Assembly: GCA_947451525.1 (NCBI GenBank) | Contig: CANFZM010000016.1 | Location: 1-59,651 of the forward strand | Source of the DNA: Flavobacteriaceae bacterium | GTDB taxonomy: Bacteria; Bacteroidota; Bacteroidia; Flavobacteriales; Flavobacteriaceae | Length of the DNA stretch: 59,651 bases | Direction: 5' to 3' | In this document: one piece after another, positions 16,984 to 26,163 of the stretch | Layout of the letters: each line of letters begins with the position of its first letter | How positions within the stretch are numbered: position 1 is the stretch's first letter | The notes under the pieces: model-generated | What the model was told of the DNA's origin: nothing | What the model saw: only the letters and a program-made list of their open reading frames with translations | Database searches by the model: none | Made by a program: the position numbers and the translations under genes

Positions 16984-17748
16984 TTACAATTCTTTATTTT
17001 GTGCTTTTCTAATTTTTTTAAACAAATTAGACGAGTAAACAAAATCTACAATTGCCTCATTATCGGTTTTAAAGATGTCTTTTTTAGATCCTTCCCATGC
17101 TAAAACTCCTTCTTTAATAAATATAATTTTTTGACCAATTTCCATAACCGAATTCATGTCATGGGTATTGATTACAGTGGTAATATTATATTCTTCGGTA
17201 ATTTCTTGAATTAAATTATCAATTAATATTGCAGTTTTTGGATCCAAACCTGAGTTAGGTTCGTCACAAAAAAGATATTTCGGATTGTTTACAATTGCTC
17301 GAGCAATAGCAACCCGTTTTTGCATTCCTCCCGAAATTTCAGAGGGCATTTTATGATTGGCATTAATTAAGTTAACCCTTTGGATAACAAAATTTACACG
17401 TTCTTTTATTTCAGCGGGTGTCTTGGTAGTAAACATTTTTAAAGGGAAGCCCACATTTTCTTCTACAGTCATGCTGTCAAACAAGGCACTTCCTTGAAAA
17501 ACCATTCCAATTTCGGTACGTAAAGCTCGTTTTTCATCAGCAGATAATTCAGAATAAATTCGTCCGTCAAACGAAATTGTCCCAACTTCTGGTGTGAAAA
17601 TCCCTAATAAGGACTTTAATAAAACCGTTTTTCCGGATCCACTTTGTCCTATAATTAAATTGGTTTTACCTGTTTCAAAAGTGGTAGTAATCCCTTTTAA
17701 AATTTTGACACCATCAAACGACTTTTCTATATTTTTTACCTCTATCAT
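16984..17748 (-). CDS. ABC transporter ATP-binding protein (MlaF-like)
   Basis: The 254-residue ATPase has Walker A GQSGSGKTVLLKSL, Q-loop FQGSALFDSMTVEENV, signature ISGGMQKRVAIARAI, Walker B YLFCDEPNSGLDP and switch His (NTHDM). The SGGMQKRVA and EPNSGLDP variants are typical of the MlaF/TTG2A group that drives phospholipid exchange between the membranes. Its start overlaps the 3' end of the permease gene by 4 bases. The MlaD-like MCE protein expected for this complex is not in the window. Confidence 0.88.
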   Translation of the reverse strand: MIEVKNIEKSFDGVKILKGITTTFETGKTNLIIGQSGSGKTVLLKSLLGIFTPEVGTISFDGRIYSELSADEKRALRTEIGMVFQGSALFDSMTVEENVGFPLKMFTTKTPAEIKERVNFVIQRVNLINANHKMPSEISGGMQKRVAIARAIVNNPKYLFCDEPNSGLDPKTAILIDNLIQEITEEYNITTVINTHDMNSVMEIGQKIIFIKEGVLAWEGSKKDIFKTDNEAIVDFVYSSNLFKKIRKAQNKEL

Positions 17749-18494
17749 TTTGCCAATAGTAATTGCGTTAAAATATAGTTTATTAAAATTATAACCACAC
17801 TCGTCCAGACGAAAGAAACAGTACTTGCTTTACCAACTTCTAATGCTCCACCTTTCATGTAGTAACCATGAAAAGAAGGTACAGTAGAAAGGATTAATGC
17901 AAAAACTATGGTTTTGATAATTGCATAAGTGATATGGTAGGGAATAAAATTAGTTTGTATTCCAGAAATAAATTCATTGCTGGATACAAAACCTCCGTAA
18001 ACACCTGCCATCCAGCCGCCTAGAATGCCAAGAAACATGGCAATTCCAATTAGAAATGGATACAATAAGGAGGCTATGATTTTAGGAAAAACTAAATAAT
18101 TTAATGAATTTACCCCCATAACTTCTAGAGCATCAATTTGTTCGGTAACCCTCATTGTTCCTATGCTTGAGGTGATAAAAGAACCCATTTTGCCAGCCAT
18201 TACTATAGAGATAAATGTTGGTGCGAATTCTAAAATAATCGATTGTCGTGTAGCAAACCCAATTAGTTCTTTTGGAATTAATGGATTAGTTAAATTTAGT
18301 GCCGTTTGTATAGAAACAACACCTCCAACGAAAAACGAAATGAAAGCCACAATTCCGAGTGAACCAATAATTAAATCATCAATTTCCTTAAAAATTAATC
18401 CGCGCATTACAGACCATTTTGTAGGTTTATTGAAGACCTCTTTGAGCATCAAAAAGTACTTTCCAATTTGCGATAAATAGCGAAGAAGCATCAT
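17745..18494 (-). CDS. ABC transporter permease (MlaE family)
   Basis: The 249-residue membrane protein has about six hydrophobic segments. It shows the MlaE features ...FFVGGVVSIQTAL, ...MAGKMGSFITSSIGTMRVTEQIDALEVMGVNSLNYLVFPKIIA (the conserved cytoplasmic loop) and GYYMKGGALEVGKASTVSFVWT. Together with the ATPase it forms the inner-membrane core of a lipid transport system that maintains outer-membrane asymmetry. It is the first gene of a two-gene operon. Confidence 0.88.
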   Translation of the reverse strand: MMLLRYLSQIGKYFLMLKEVFNKPTKWSVMRGLIFKEIDDLIIGSLGIVAFISFFVGGVVSIQTALNLTNPLIPKELIGFATRQSIILEFAPTFISIVMAGKMGSFITSSIGTMRVTEQIDALEVMGVNSLNYLVFPKIIASLLYPFLIGIAMFLGILGGWMAGVYGGFVSSNEFISGIQTNFIPYHITYAIIKTIVFALILSTVPSFHGYYMKGGALEVGKASTVSFVWTSVVIILINYILTQLLLAK

Positions 18495-18597
18495 TTATTA
18501 TAATTCTTTTAATTATATTCTGATTAGAATACAAGAGTGTAAAAATACTCTATTTTGTTGGGATTTCAGATTTTGTTTTTGTTGAAAATTAAGTTTT

Positions 18598-19500
18598 CTA
18601 AAACAATTTTTCTTTCATTTTTTTTAAACGATACTTTCTAATGAATTTCGCTTGATCTTCGGTTATTAAAAGAGGTTTTTTATTTGATTTAGCCATCCAA
18701 AAACCTTTGATGTAATCTAAAAACAACAATGGTTTTTTCTTCATCATTGCCAATTTAGCCGATGCAATTGCGGTTATCCAAAAACCATACCCTAAAGAAT
18801 AAAAGGCTTCCCCTTGTTTATAGCGTGCCGTTTTGTTGTAATTAGCGCCAGTTGGTTTTAGGTGTTTTACTTTTAATGTTGAGTCGGTAACCACTTTCCA
18901 ATTATAAAATTTGCAAAGCAATTCATCTACAGTGTCCCAACCCATAGCAGGTTTTAAACCTCCAATTTGTAGGAAAGTTTCTTTTCTATATGCTTTAAAA
19001 GCACCGCGAATATGGTCTTTATCGGTTAGATTTTCTAAAATGAATTCTCCATTTTTTTCGATGTAAGCGAATCCGCCTGCCATTCCAATTTTTTCATCCG
19101 ATTGAAAATGGGAGATTATGGTTTCAAAATAATTTGCAGGAAAAATTAAATCGGCATCTGCTTTTACTATAAAATCATAATCGGAATCTAAAGTTTCTAA
19201 TCCTTTTTGAAAGGCCTGAATTACCTTGCTTCCCGGTAAATGAATCGCATCGGAAGTTTTATTTACTAAAGTAATAAATGGATATTTTGCTGCAAATTCT
19301 AAAACAATAGTAGCAGTTTTATCGGTAGAATTGTCGTTAACGACTACAATTTTTTTAGGTAAAACGGTTTGTTCTACTAACGATTGTAGAGTAAGAGCGA
19401 TAAAATCTTCTTCGTTATGGGAAGGTATGACTATGTAAAAACCCCCCCAGCCCCCGAAGGGGGAGTTTGATAAACTTGGTGAAGAAATTTCTTCTTTCAT
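18598..19500 (-). CDS. Glycosyltransferase family 2
   Basis: The 300-residue GT-A enzyme has IVIPSHNEEDFIALTLQSLVEQ at the fold's start, VNDNSTDKT, and the metal-binding DxD as VKADADLIFP. It transfers a sugar from a nucleotide donor, probably to a lipid or cell-surface glycan. There is no clear transmembrane segment. The first 20 residues contain SPFGGWGG encoded by a palindromic repeat: the natural GT2 start (YIVIPSHNEE) has been extended upstream through the repeat to the present ATG. The downstream neighbour is the Mla-like operon; the upstream one a methyltransferase. Confidence 0.85.
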   Translation of the reverse strand: MKEEISSPSLSNSPFGGWGGFYIVIPSHNEEDFIALTLQSLVEQTVLPKKIVVVNDNSTDKTATIVLEFAAKYPFITLVNKTSDAIHLPGSKVIQAFQKGLETLDSDYDFIVKADADLIFPANYFETIISHFQSDEKIGMAGGFAYIEKNGEFILENLTDKDHIRGAFKAYRKETFLQIGGLKPAMGWDTVDELLCKFYNWKVVTDSTLKVKHLKPTGANYNKTARYKQGEAFYSLGYGFWITAIASAKLAMMKKKPLLFLDYIKGFWMAKSNKKPLLITEDQAKFIRKYRLKKMKEKLF

Positions 19501-19551
19501 TTTAAAATTAATTTAGAATCTATTAATTCCCCCTTTGGGGGTTAGGGGGCT
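19442..19551. repeat. Inverted pair of GC-rich palindromes, pair 1
   Basis: The left copy (19442-19465, CCCCCCCAGCCCCCGAAGGG...) and right copy (19528-19551, TCCCCCTTTGGGGGTTAGGG...) are reverse complements with AGCCCC at the outer edges, about 110 bp overall. The left copy encodes residues SPFGGWGG of the glycosyltransferase. The right copy encodes SPLTPKGG at the end of the methyltransferase. The 60 bp between them is unrelated to the interiors of the other two pairs. Confidence 0.8.
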
Positions 19552-20067
19552 TCTTTCGGCGTAAACAATATAATAACGCGGTGTGAAATAGCGCAACAAT
19601 GGTCGGAAGCCAATTTTTTTAACCGGATGGGTGAATTTTTCTCTTGCAGTTATTTTCCACCCCGTTTTTTCTAAAAGCCAATCCAATTGCCAATCTTCAA
19701 ATTCATGGTAATGTCTATCCCACATATCGGTTTTACTGCGATAAGCAGGAGAAAACCACAGACGTAACGGAATAGAAATTAGTAATTTATCACATTTCAC
19801 ATTTTGTAAAATGGTATACGGATTTAATAAATGTTCGAATATTTCAAATGCAGTAAAAACCGTATAATCTTCCGTTTGTAATGCAGTTGGATTGTTGTCT
19901 AGATCTTCTCCAGTAGTATTTTTTACAGTATATCCATTTTCTTCCATGATTTTGGAAAAAGGATTAGGAACCCCTAAATCGAATATTGTTTCAGAAGTAG
20001 AAACGTGTTTTTGTAAAAATTCTAAAGTGTGTTTGAATCTTTTATTTGGAAATGTTTTTTCGTACAT
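19513..20067 (-). CDS. Class I SAM-dependent methyltransferase
   Basis: The 184-residue protein has a compact SAM fold. IFDLGVPNPFSKIMEENGY stands for motif I (no GxGxG), TGEDLDN for motif II and FTAFEIFEHLLNP for the FExxEH-type motif of small-molecule methyltransferases. The substrate is unknown; the neighbouring glycosyltransferase suggests a surface glycan or its lipid carrier. The last residues SPLTPKGGINRF come from a palindromic repeat that replaced the natural C-terminus after YYIVYAER. Confidence 0.65.
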   Translation of the reverse strand: MYEKTFPNKRFKHTLEFLQKHVSTSETIFDLGVPNPFSKIMEENGYTVKNTTGEDLDNNPTALQTEDYTVFTAFEIFEHLLNPYTILQNVKCDKLLISIPLRLWFSPAYRSKTDMWDRHYHEFEDWQLDWLLEKTGWKITAREKFTHPVKKIGFRPLLRYFTPRYYIVYAERSPLTPKGGINRF

Positions 20068-20193
20068 TCTAAAGTTTATTGTTTTGAGTTTGTTGTTTAT
20101 GGTTGTGCAAAATTAACTATTAACACTATATAAACCATAAAACTTAAAATTACTTTTATTTTGTACTTCGTAATTTGTACTTCATACTTTGGA

Positions 20194-21252
20194 TTACATT
20201 TTATAAACAATAGCATTAATGTTCATGCCAGATCCCACAGAAGCAAACAAAATTACATCTCCTTTGTTGATAGATTGGTCTTTTATTTTACCCTTAACTA
20301 AAGAATCGTATAGAGTTGGAACCGTTGCGACACTAGAGTTTCCAAGTTCGTGAATGCTCATCGGCATAATTCCTTCGGGCATTTTTTGGTCGTAAAGTTT
20401 ATAGAAACGTTGTACAATGGCTTCATCCATTTTTTCATTGGCCTGATGAATAAGAATTTTTTTCAATTGGCTAATGTCAACACCACTATTGTCTAGACAC
20501 TCTTTCATTGCTTTTGGAACGTTCACTAAAGCAAATTCGTAGATTTTTCTGCCGTGCATTTTAATATAGCGAACATCTGGATTGTGTTCATTATTAAATG
20601 ATTTTCCGAAGAATAAAAAATAGGCCTCGTCATAAGTAAATGTTGCAGTTTCGTGGGCTAAAATCCCACCTTCGTCATCGGTTGCTTCTATGATAGTTGC
20701 TCCAGCACCATCTGAATAAATCATGGAATCCCTATCGTGCGGATCCACCACTCTCGATAAAGTTTCGGCTCCTATAACTAAACATTTTTTAGCCATTCCT
20801 GCTTTGATATAAGCCTGTGCTTGAATAACACCTTCTACCCAACCTGGACATCCAAAAAGCATGTCGTAAGCAACACATTTTGGATTTTTAATTCGCAGAT
20901 TATGCTTCACTCTACTAGATAAACTAGGAAGTAAATCGGTTTGAATTGTACCCTTTTTTACATTGCCAAAATTATGAGCAAAGATGATATAATCTAAGGT
21001 TTCAGGATCAATTTTAGAGTCTTCTATTGCTTTTTTAGCAGCAATAAAAGCAATGTCGGAAGTTGTTAAATCATCAGAAACGTATTTTCGTTCCTGAATG
21101 CCGGTAATTCCGTAGAATTTTTCTGTAATAACCTCATTTGGAAGTGCAAAATTAGAACCATCTTCGTTTAAAAAAACATGATTCGAAAAGTCTTTATTTG
21201 TTACAGTTACAGTTGGAATATAACTTCCAGAACCAGTTATTTTTACGTTCAT
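20194..21252 (-). CDS. 3-oxoacyl-ACP synthase III family protein
   Basis: The 352-residue thiolase-fold protein has the catalytic triad of FabH-type enzymes: Cys135 in YDMLFGCPGWVEG, His in ILIHQANEKMDEAI and Asn in ELGNSSVATVP. It starts a fatty-acyl or related chain by condensing acyl-CoA with malonyl-ACP. The long N-terminal insertion (LNEDGSNFALPNEVITEKFYGITGIQERKY) and the GCPGW active site fit the Bacteroidota FabH-like paralogues of specialised lipid pathways more than housekeeping FabH. Its role beside a methyltransferase and a glycosyltransferase is inferred to be in lipid synthesis. Confidence 0.8.
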   Translation of the reverse strand: MNVKITGSGSYIPTVTVTNKDFSNHVFLNEDGSNFALPNEVITEKFYGITGIQERKYVSDDLTTSDIAFIAAKKAIEDSKIDPETLDYIIFAHNFGNVKKGTIQTDLLPSLSSRVKHNLRIKNPKCVAYDMLFGCPGWVEGVIQAQAYIKAGMAKKCLVIGAETLSRVVDPHDRDSMIYSDGAGATIIEATDDEGGILAHETATFTYDEAYFLFFGKSFNNEHNPDVRYIKMHGRKIYEFALVNVPKAMKECLDNSGVDISQLKKILIHQANEKMDEAIVQRFYKLYDQKMPEGIMPMSIHELGNSSVATVPTLYDSLVKGKIKDQSINKGDVILFASVGSGMNINAIVYKM

Positions 21253-21367
21253 TTTAATAGAATTACAATACGAATTTATTAATAAAAATTCAAAAATTAT
21301 ATATTGAGTTTGAAAAATGTTTTTTAATTATGGAATCTTTAGAAAATGTTAGGTAAAATTAATAATA

Positions 21368-21754
21368 TTATAATTTTTCTTCTTTTTCTTTTGCAATTTT
21401 GATCTGCATAATGGTCGATAAATTGTGGGCTTGGTTTTTCATACGTTCACAATTTATACCCTGAAAATTTTCATTTATTGCCGTTTCAAAATGGTTTAAC
21501 CAAATCTCAAAAAGTTCTTTAGATAAATAGGATTTAGTGTTTAAGTCCAAATGAATTTGTGTAAGATTATTAAAGTAACCTCCAGTTCCTAATATGGATT
21601 GCGACCAAAATGTAACTAAAATAGGTAAATGTTCTTCTAATTTCACTTTTACCACATCTGTAAAAATATAACTAATAGCATCATCGGCTAAGAGTTTTTG
21701 GTAGAAATCGTCTACAACTTTATATAAATCTTCTTGGGTTTGTATGTCGTTCAT
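21368..21754 (-). CDS. Group III truncated haemoglobin
   Basis: The 128-residue globin has VVDDFYQKLLADDAISYIFTDVV (helices A/B), a Trp/Phe-rich E-region LPILVTFWSQSILGTGGYFNN, and QIHLDLNTKSYLSKELFEIWLNHFETAINENFQG with the proximal-His region. The gap pattern and length fit group III (trHb3) haem proteins, which bind O2 or NO. There is no neighbour that suggests a partner. Confidence 0.7.
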   Translation of the reverse strand: MNDIQTQEDLYKVVDDFYQKLLADDAISYIFTDVVKVKLEEHLPILVTFWSQSILGTGGYFNNLTQIHLDLNTKSYLSKELFEIWLNHFETAINENFQGINCERMKNQAHNLSTIMQIKIAKEKEEKL

Positions 21755-21861
21755 AATCTTGAAAAATGATTTGCAAAGTTACTTTATTAGAAGTTTTAAA
21801 ACTTGATTTTTATCATTTTTTATAAAATAGAAAAGGTCTCAAATTAGTATTTGAAACCTTT

Positions 21862-22125
21862 TTAATAATGTCCTTTTAAAGAATGGACTATAATGAGATT
21901 TTGATTTTCATCAATTTCATAAACTAATCGGTGTTCTGAATTGATGCGTCTGCTCCATTTTCCAGATAAATCATATTTTAATTTTTCTGGTTTTCCAATT
22001 CCAAAAGATGGAGTCAAAAGCATGGATTCAAATAACTGCCTAATTTTTTTTAAAACTAATTTATTGTTTGTCTTTTTGAAAAACAATAAATCTATATTGG
22101 CTCTTTCGGTTAATACTATTTCCAT
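21862..22125 (-). CDS. YoeB-type toxin (Txe/YoeB family), copy 1
   Basis: This 87-residue RelE-fold toxin has GIGKPEKLKYDLSGKWSRRINSEHRLVYEID, the YoeB/Txe signature with catalytic Glu, Arg and His, ending in HSLKGHY. Such toxins cleave mRNA at the ribosome. Its start overlaps the antitoxin by 10 bases. The last 35 residues and 3' flank are identical to copy 2, but the first about 50 residues diverge. Confidence 0.85.
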   Translation of the reverse strand: MEIVLTERANIDLLFFKKTNNKLVLKKIRQLFESMLLTPSFGIGKPEKLKYDLSGKWSRRINSEHRLVYEIDENQNLIIVHSLKGHY

Positions 22126-22325
22126 ATATCATTAAGTGGAATACGATGCACTTTACCATTTTTATAGTCTTCTTCACTTTTTCTGATTTTGGCAACAAAC
22201 TCTGGATCGTAAGGACTTTCTTCAGTTGAAGTTGTTTTGGTTTCGAATTTCACTTTAATAGAATTCAAAAAATCTTTAATTATTTGAACTTTATCTGCTT
22301 CTGCGTGAATAATTAAGGTTTTCAT
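22116..22325 (-). CDS. Antitoxin of YoeB-type pair, copy 1
   Basis: This 69-residue protein neutralises the toxin and presumably represses the operon. The N-terminal 45 residues (MKTLIIHAEADKVQIIKDFL...) differ from copy 2 at one position. The C-terminal 22 residues (SEEDYKNGKVHRIPLNDIWK), which should wrap the toxin, are unlike copy 2. Confidence 0.8.
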   Translation of the reverse strand: MKTLIIHAEADKVQIIKDFLNSIKVKFETKTTSTEESPYDPEFVAKIRKSEEDYKNGKVHRIPLNDIWK

Positions 22326-22331
22326 AGGATT

Positions 22332-22368
22332 GTATTTTATACAAAAATACTAATTATTTGAATTCAAA
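22332..22368 (-). promoter_or_regulatory. Promoter and operator-like palindromes, copy 1
   Basis: On the minus strand TATTTTTG fits a -7 box. Two inverted repeats overlap it: GTATTTT...AAAATAC (22332-22350) and the 12-bp palindrome TTTGAATTCAAA (22357-22368). The copy-2 promoter has the same pair with one base difference. This is likely the site at which antitoxin or complex represses transcription. Confidence 0.5.
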
Positions 22369-22415
22369 AAAAGTATGCCTAAAAAAAAGGCTGCAAAATT
22401 AATATTTGAAACCTT

Positions 22416-22679
22416 TTAATAATGTCCTTTTAAAGAATGGACTATAATGAGATTTTGATTTTCATCAATTTCATATACTAATCGGTGTTCTGAATTGATT
22501 CGTCTGCTCCATAAACCGGATAAATGATGTTTTAAGGCTTCGGGTTTTCCAATTCCAGAATATGGAGTTTTCTCAATTGAATTTAATAATTGGTTGATTT
22601 TCTTTTGAATAGATTTATTTCCTGTTTTTATCCAAAATAGTAAATCTTCATCGGCATCTTCAAGCAATTTTATTTCCAT
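22416..22679 (-). CDS. YoeB-type toxin (Txe/YoeB family), copy 2
   Basis: The same 87-residue architecture as copy 1. Identity is complete from WSRRINSEHRLVYEIDENQN to the end, but only moderate before it (MEIKLLEDADEDLLFWIKTGNKSIQKKINQLLNSIEKTPYSG). The catalytic residues are kept, so it should be active. It overlaps its antitoxin by 10 bases. Confidence 0.85.
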   Translation of the reverse strand: MEIKLLEDADEDLLFWIKTGNKSIQKKINQLLNSIEKTPYSGIGKPEALKHHLSGLWSRRINSEHRLVYEIDENQNLIIVHSLKGHY

Positions 22680-22879
22680 AAATCTTCAATTTTGATGATT
22701 CTTCCTTTTCCTTCTTTTAGTTGTTGTCTGCTTCTTTCAATTTTGGCAACAAACTCTGGATCGTAAGGGCTTTCTTCAGTTGAAGATGTTTTGGTTTCGA
22801 ATTTCACTTTAATAGAATTCAAAAAATCTTTAATTATTTGAACTTTATCTGCTTCTGCGTGAATAATTAAGGTTTTCAT
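22670..22879 (-). CDS. Antitoxin of YoeB-type pair, copy 2
   Basis: A 69-residue partner of the copy-2 toxin. Same N-terminal domain as copy 1 and a different neutralising tail (ERSRQQLKEGKGRIIKIEDLWK). The gene order is antitoxin then toxin, as in copy 1. Confidence 0.8.
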   Translation of the reverse strand: MKTLIIHAEADKVQIIKDFLNSIKVKFETKTSSTEESPYDPEFVAKIERSRQQLKEGKGRIIKIEDLWK

Positions 22880-22885
22880 AGGATT

Positions 22886-22922
22886 GCATTTTATACAAAA
22901 ATACTAATTATTTGAATTCAAA
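22886..22922 (-). promoter_or_regulatory. Promoter and operator-like palindromes, copy 2
   Basis: The same architecture as copy 1: GCATTTT...AAAATAC (22886-22904) and TTTGAATTCAAA (22911-22922). Sequence identity to copy 1 covers the whole region. Confidence 0.5.
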
Positions 22923-22984
22923 AAAAGTATGCCTAAAAAAAGGTTCCAATTTTTTCTTTGTTGTTTTCCAAATTTCTTGGTTAT

Positions 22985-23095
22985 GCACTGACGCCCGCAG
23001 CCCGACTTGAGTGGAGCTCTTTTTTTCTTGCTTCTTTTTTGAAGCAAGAAAAAAAAGCGGGAACGGAAGGCGGAATAGCTGCCCAAATAAAAAAA
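22985..23095 (-). repeat. Intergenic hairpin element, copy R4 (reverse orientation)
   Basis: Read on the minus strand it begins GGGCAGCTATTCCGCCTTCC, has CCGTTCCCGC, then an 18-bp hairpin (CTTGCTTC/GAAGCAAG within poly-T/A), then GAGCTCCACTCAAGTCGGGC. Its flanks resemble three other copies at 43388, 51194 and 55278, but the hairpin stem is its own. Confidence 0.7.
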
Positions 23096-23147
23096 AGGCT
23101 CCAAATTTTCATTTGAAACCTTTTAAATATTGGAATTTTTAATTTAA

Positions 23148-25991
23148 TTACATGTACGCTTCAATTGGAGCGCAACTGCAAACTAAATTTCTATCGCCAT
23201 AAGCATCATCAACACGACGAACACTTGGCCAGAATTTATTATCGGCAATGTATTCCAACGGGAATGCTGCTTGTTCCCGAGTGTATGGAAAATTCCAAGT
23301 ATCTGCTGTAAGCATTGCTAACGTATGTGGTGCATTGTGTAAAACCGTATTGTGGTCTTCGGCTGTTGCTTTTTCAATTTCTTTACGAATCGAAATCATG
23401 GCATCGCAAAAACGATCCAACTCGGCAACATCTTCGCTTTCTGTAGGTTCAATCATCAAGGTTCCAGCAACCGGGAAAGAAACTGTTGGCGCATGGAATC
23501 CATAATCCATCAATCGTTTCGCGATATCGGTAACTTCAACGCCTTGTTGTTTGAATGCACGACAATCTAAAATCATTTCGTGAGCCGCTCTTCCCATTTC
23601 TCCAGAATATAAAACTGGGTAACTGGATTCCAAACGAGCCTTCATATAATTGGCATTTAAAATGGCATATTGTGTGGCTTTTTTCAAACCTTCAGCACCA
23701 AGCATTGTGATGTATCCATAAGAAATTAAACATACTAAAGCCGATCCGTAGGGAGCAGCCGAAATTGCCGAAATTGCCTGACTTCCTCCTGTTGGGATAA
23801 TAGGGTTGGTTGGTAAAAACGGAACTAATTTTTCGTTTACACAAATAGGACCCACGCCTGGACCTCCACCACCATGAGGGATGGCAAACGTTTTATGCAA
23901 GTTCAAATGGCAAACGTCAGCACCAATAGTTGCAGGATTTGTTAATCCAACTTGGGCATTCATGTTGGCTCCATCCATATAAACTAAACCTCCGTTTTCA
24001 TGAATAAGATCTGTGATTTCAATAATGGTGCTTTCAAAAACCCCATGAGTAGATGGATAGGTTACCATTAATGCAGATAAATTATCTTTGTGCTCAATTG
24101 CTCTTGCTCTTAAGTCTTCTACATCAATATTTCCTTCGGGTGTAGTTTTAGTAACAATAATAGTCATTCCTGCCATTGCTGCAGAAGCCGGATTGGTTCC
24201 GTGTGCCGAAGATGGAATCAAACAGATATTTCTGTGATTGTCTCCTCTGGATAAATGATACGCACGAATGGTCATTAAGCCAGCGTATTCTCCTTGTGCA
24301 CCAGAGTTTGGTTGCAAAGTAGTGCCTGCAAAACCAGTAACCACATTTAGTTGGTGTTCTAGTTTTTTAAGCATTATTTGGTATCCTTCTGCTTGTTCAA
24401 TAGGAGCGAAAGGGTGCATGCTGTTCCAGTTTGCCATTGATAAAGGCAACATTTCGGCAGCGGCATTTAATTTCATGGTACAAGATCCTAAAGAAATCAT
24501 TGAATGATTCAAGGATAAATCTTTTCGTTCTAATCTTTTAATGTAACGCATCAATTGCGATTCCGAATGATGGTTATTGAAAACATCATGCGTTAAAAAA
24601 GTTGAAGTTCTTGCTAACGAAGAAGGGAAATTAGTAGAATTAGATAATTCGCTAATTGTAAAAGTATCTTTATTTAATGCTTCCGCAAATAGGGAAACAA
24701 TTTGATTTAAGTCTTTTAAAGAAGTGGTTTCATTTAGAGAGATAGAGATGGTTTCGTTATCTACATAAAAGAAATTAACTTCGTGTTTTTCGGCTACGGC
24801 TTTTACTTTAGTAGCATCTGCTTTTACCAAAAGGGTATCAAAAAACGAAGTATTCGTTTGATAAACACCTAATTTATTCAAGGCATCTGCCAAAGTAACT
24901 GCCGAGGCATGAACTTTATTTGCAATGTATTTCAAACCTTTTGGCCCATGGTATACCGCATACATTCCGGCCATAACGGCTAATAAAACCTGAGCAGTAC
25001 AAATATTGGAAGTCGCTTTTTCACGTTTAATGTGTTGCTCCCGAGTTCCTAAAGCCATTCGCAAAGCACGATTACCGTTAACGTCAATCGTTACTCCGAT
25101 AATTCTTCCTGGCATAGAACGTTTGTACTCTTCTTTGGTTGCAAAATAGGCAGCATGTGGCCCACCATAACCCATCGGAATTCCGAAACGTTGGGTAGTT
25201 CCAACCACTACATCCGCACCAATTTCTCCTGGAGGAGTTAAGGTTGTTAAAGATAAAATATCGGCAGCAACGGCAACTTTTATTTCTGCAGTATGTGCTT
25301 TAGAAATAAATCCTGCATAATCATTTACTTGACCATATTTCCCCGGATATTGTAAAATAGCACCAAAGAAATCCGATGAAAAATCGAAAGTTTCGTGGTT
25401 TCCAATAACTAATTCAATTCCTTTTGGGGTAGAACGAGTTTGTAAAACCGATATAGTTTGTGGTAAAACTTCTTCTGAAACAAAGAATTTAACTACATTA
25501 TTTTTCTTTTGATCACGAGAACGAACGTCAAACAATAATGCCATTGCTTCTGCAGCAGAAGTTCCTTCATCCAAAAGGGAAGCATTGGCAATTTGCATGC
25601 CTGTTAATTCGATAATAGTAGTTTGAAAATTCAAAATAGCCTCCAAACGACCTTGAGCAATCTCTGCTTGGTAGGGCGTGTATGCCGTGTACCATCCTGG
25701 ATTTTCAAAAATATTTCTCTGAATAACAGCAGGTATAATTGTTGGGTGGTATCCTAAACCTATGTACGATTTAAAAACTTTATTCTTTTTTCCTAATTCC
25801 TGAATATGAGTTAAATATTCGTATTCGGTCATTGGTGCATCCAAATCTAAATTCTTTTTCAAACGGATAGCGCTTGGTACAGTTTCAGAAATTAATTGGT
25901 CTAATGTTTCAACTCCAATGGTTTTAAACATATTTTGAAGGTCACTTTCACGAGGACCTAAATGGCGTAAAGCAAATGCGTCTGTTTTCAT
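23148..25991 (-). CDS. gcvP: Glycine dehydrogenase (decarboxylating), P protein
   Basis: The 947-residue enzyme is a fused P1-P2 glycine decarboxylase. Its N-terminal half includes [13 protein letters not shown] and [23 protein letters not shown]. Its C-terminal half has the PLP-lysine motif [19 protein letters not shown] and a Gly-rich loop after it. It decarboxylates glycine and transfers the aminomethyl group to GcvH lipoamide. The frame upstream to 26060 is dropped: [15 protein letters not shown] at 25991 is the natural N-terminus. No other gcv gene and no glycine riboswitch is visible. Confidence 0.93.
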   Translation of the reverse strand: MKTDAFALRHLGPRESDLQNMFKTIGVETLDQLISETVPSAIRLKKNLDLDAPMTEYEYLTHIQELGKKNKVFKSYIGLGYHPTIIPAVIQRNIFENPGWYTAYTPYQAEIAQGRLEAILNFQTTIIELTGMQIANASLLDEGTSAAEAMALLFDVRSRDQKKNNVVKFFVSEEVLPQTISVLQTRSTPKGIELVIGNHETFDFSSDFFGAILQYPGKYGQVNDYAGFISKAHTAEIKVAVAADILSLTTLTPPGEIGADVVVGTTQRFGIPMGYGGPHAAYFATKEEYKRSMPGRIIGVTIDVNGNRALRMALGTREQHIKREKATSNICTAQVLLAVMAGMYAVYHGPKGLKYIANKVHASAVTLADALNKLGVYQTNTSFFDTLLVKADATKVKAVAEKHEVNFFYVDNETISISLNETTSLKDLNQIVSLFAEALNKDTFTISELSNSTNFPSSLARTSTFLTHDVFNNHHSESQLMRYIKRLERKDLSLNHSMISLGSCTMKLNAAAEMLPLSMANWNSMHPFAPIEQAEGYQIMLKKLEHQLNVVTGFAGTTLQPNSGAQGEYAGLMTIRAYHLSRGDNHRNICLIPSSAHGTNPASAAMAGMTIIVTKTTPEGNIDVEDLRARAIEHKDNLSALMVTYPSTHGVFESTIIEITDLIHENGGLVYMDGANMNAQVGLTNPATIGADVCHLNLHKTFAIPHGGGGPGVGPICVNEKLVPFLPTNPIIPTGGSQAISAISAAPYGSALVCLISYGYITMLGAEGLKKATQYAILNANYMKARLESSYPVLYSGEMGRAAHEMILDCRAFKQQGVEVTDIAKRLMDYGFHAPTVSFPVAGTLMIEPTESEDVAELDRFCDAMISIRKEIEKATAEDHNTVLHNAPHTLAMLTADTWNFPYTREQAAFPLEYIADNKFWPSVRRVDDAYGDRNLVCSCAPIEAYM

Positions 25992-26126
25992 TAAATAGAA
26001 ATAAAGGTAAGTTTGTTGTGTGTTGTCTTTATATTTAGGATATAAATTTAAAGCACACAAAAGTAATTATTAAACTTCTATTTTTATCTTAAACAAGTTG
26101 TAATGTTATGAGAATTTGTTAACCAA

Positions 26127-26159
26127 TTTGAGGGTTTATTAACAGAATGATTAATTTTG
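26127..26159 (+). promoter_or_regulatory. Promoter of the UbiA-like gene
   Basis: TTTG at 26127-26130 and TAATTTTG at 26152-26159 with a 21-bp spacer. The ATG begins 4 bases after the -7 box, so the transcript would be nearly or fully leaderless. Confidence 0.5.
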
Positions 26160-26163
26160 CAAT

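Noticed and set aside
22116..22879. CRISPR-like repeats suggested by the repeated blocks around the toxin-antitoxin pairs
   Set aside because: Only two long copies exist and they contain genes; there is no short repeat-spacer array and no cas gene.
22904..23104. 66-residue ORF on the minus strand upstream of the toxin-antitoxin pairs
   Set aside because: It is the translation of hairpin element R4 with poly-Lys from A/T runs.
26060..26160. Glycine riboswitch in front of gcvP
   Set aside because: The leader is short and AT-rich, and no paired aptamer-like helices can be folded by eye.
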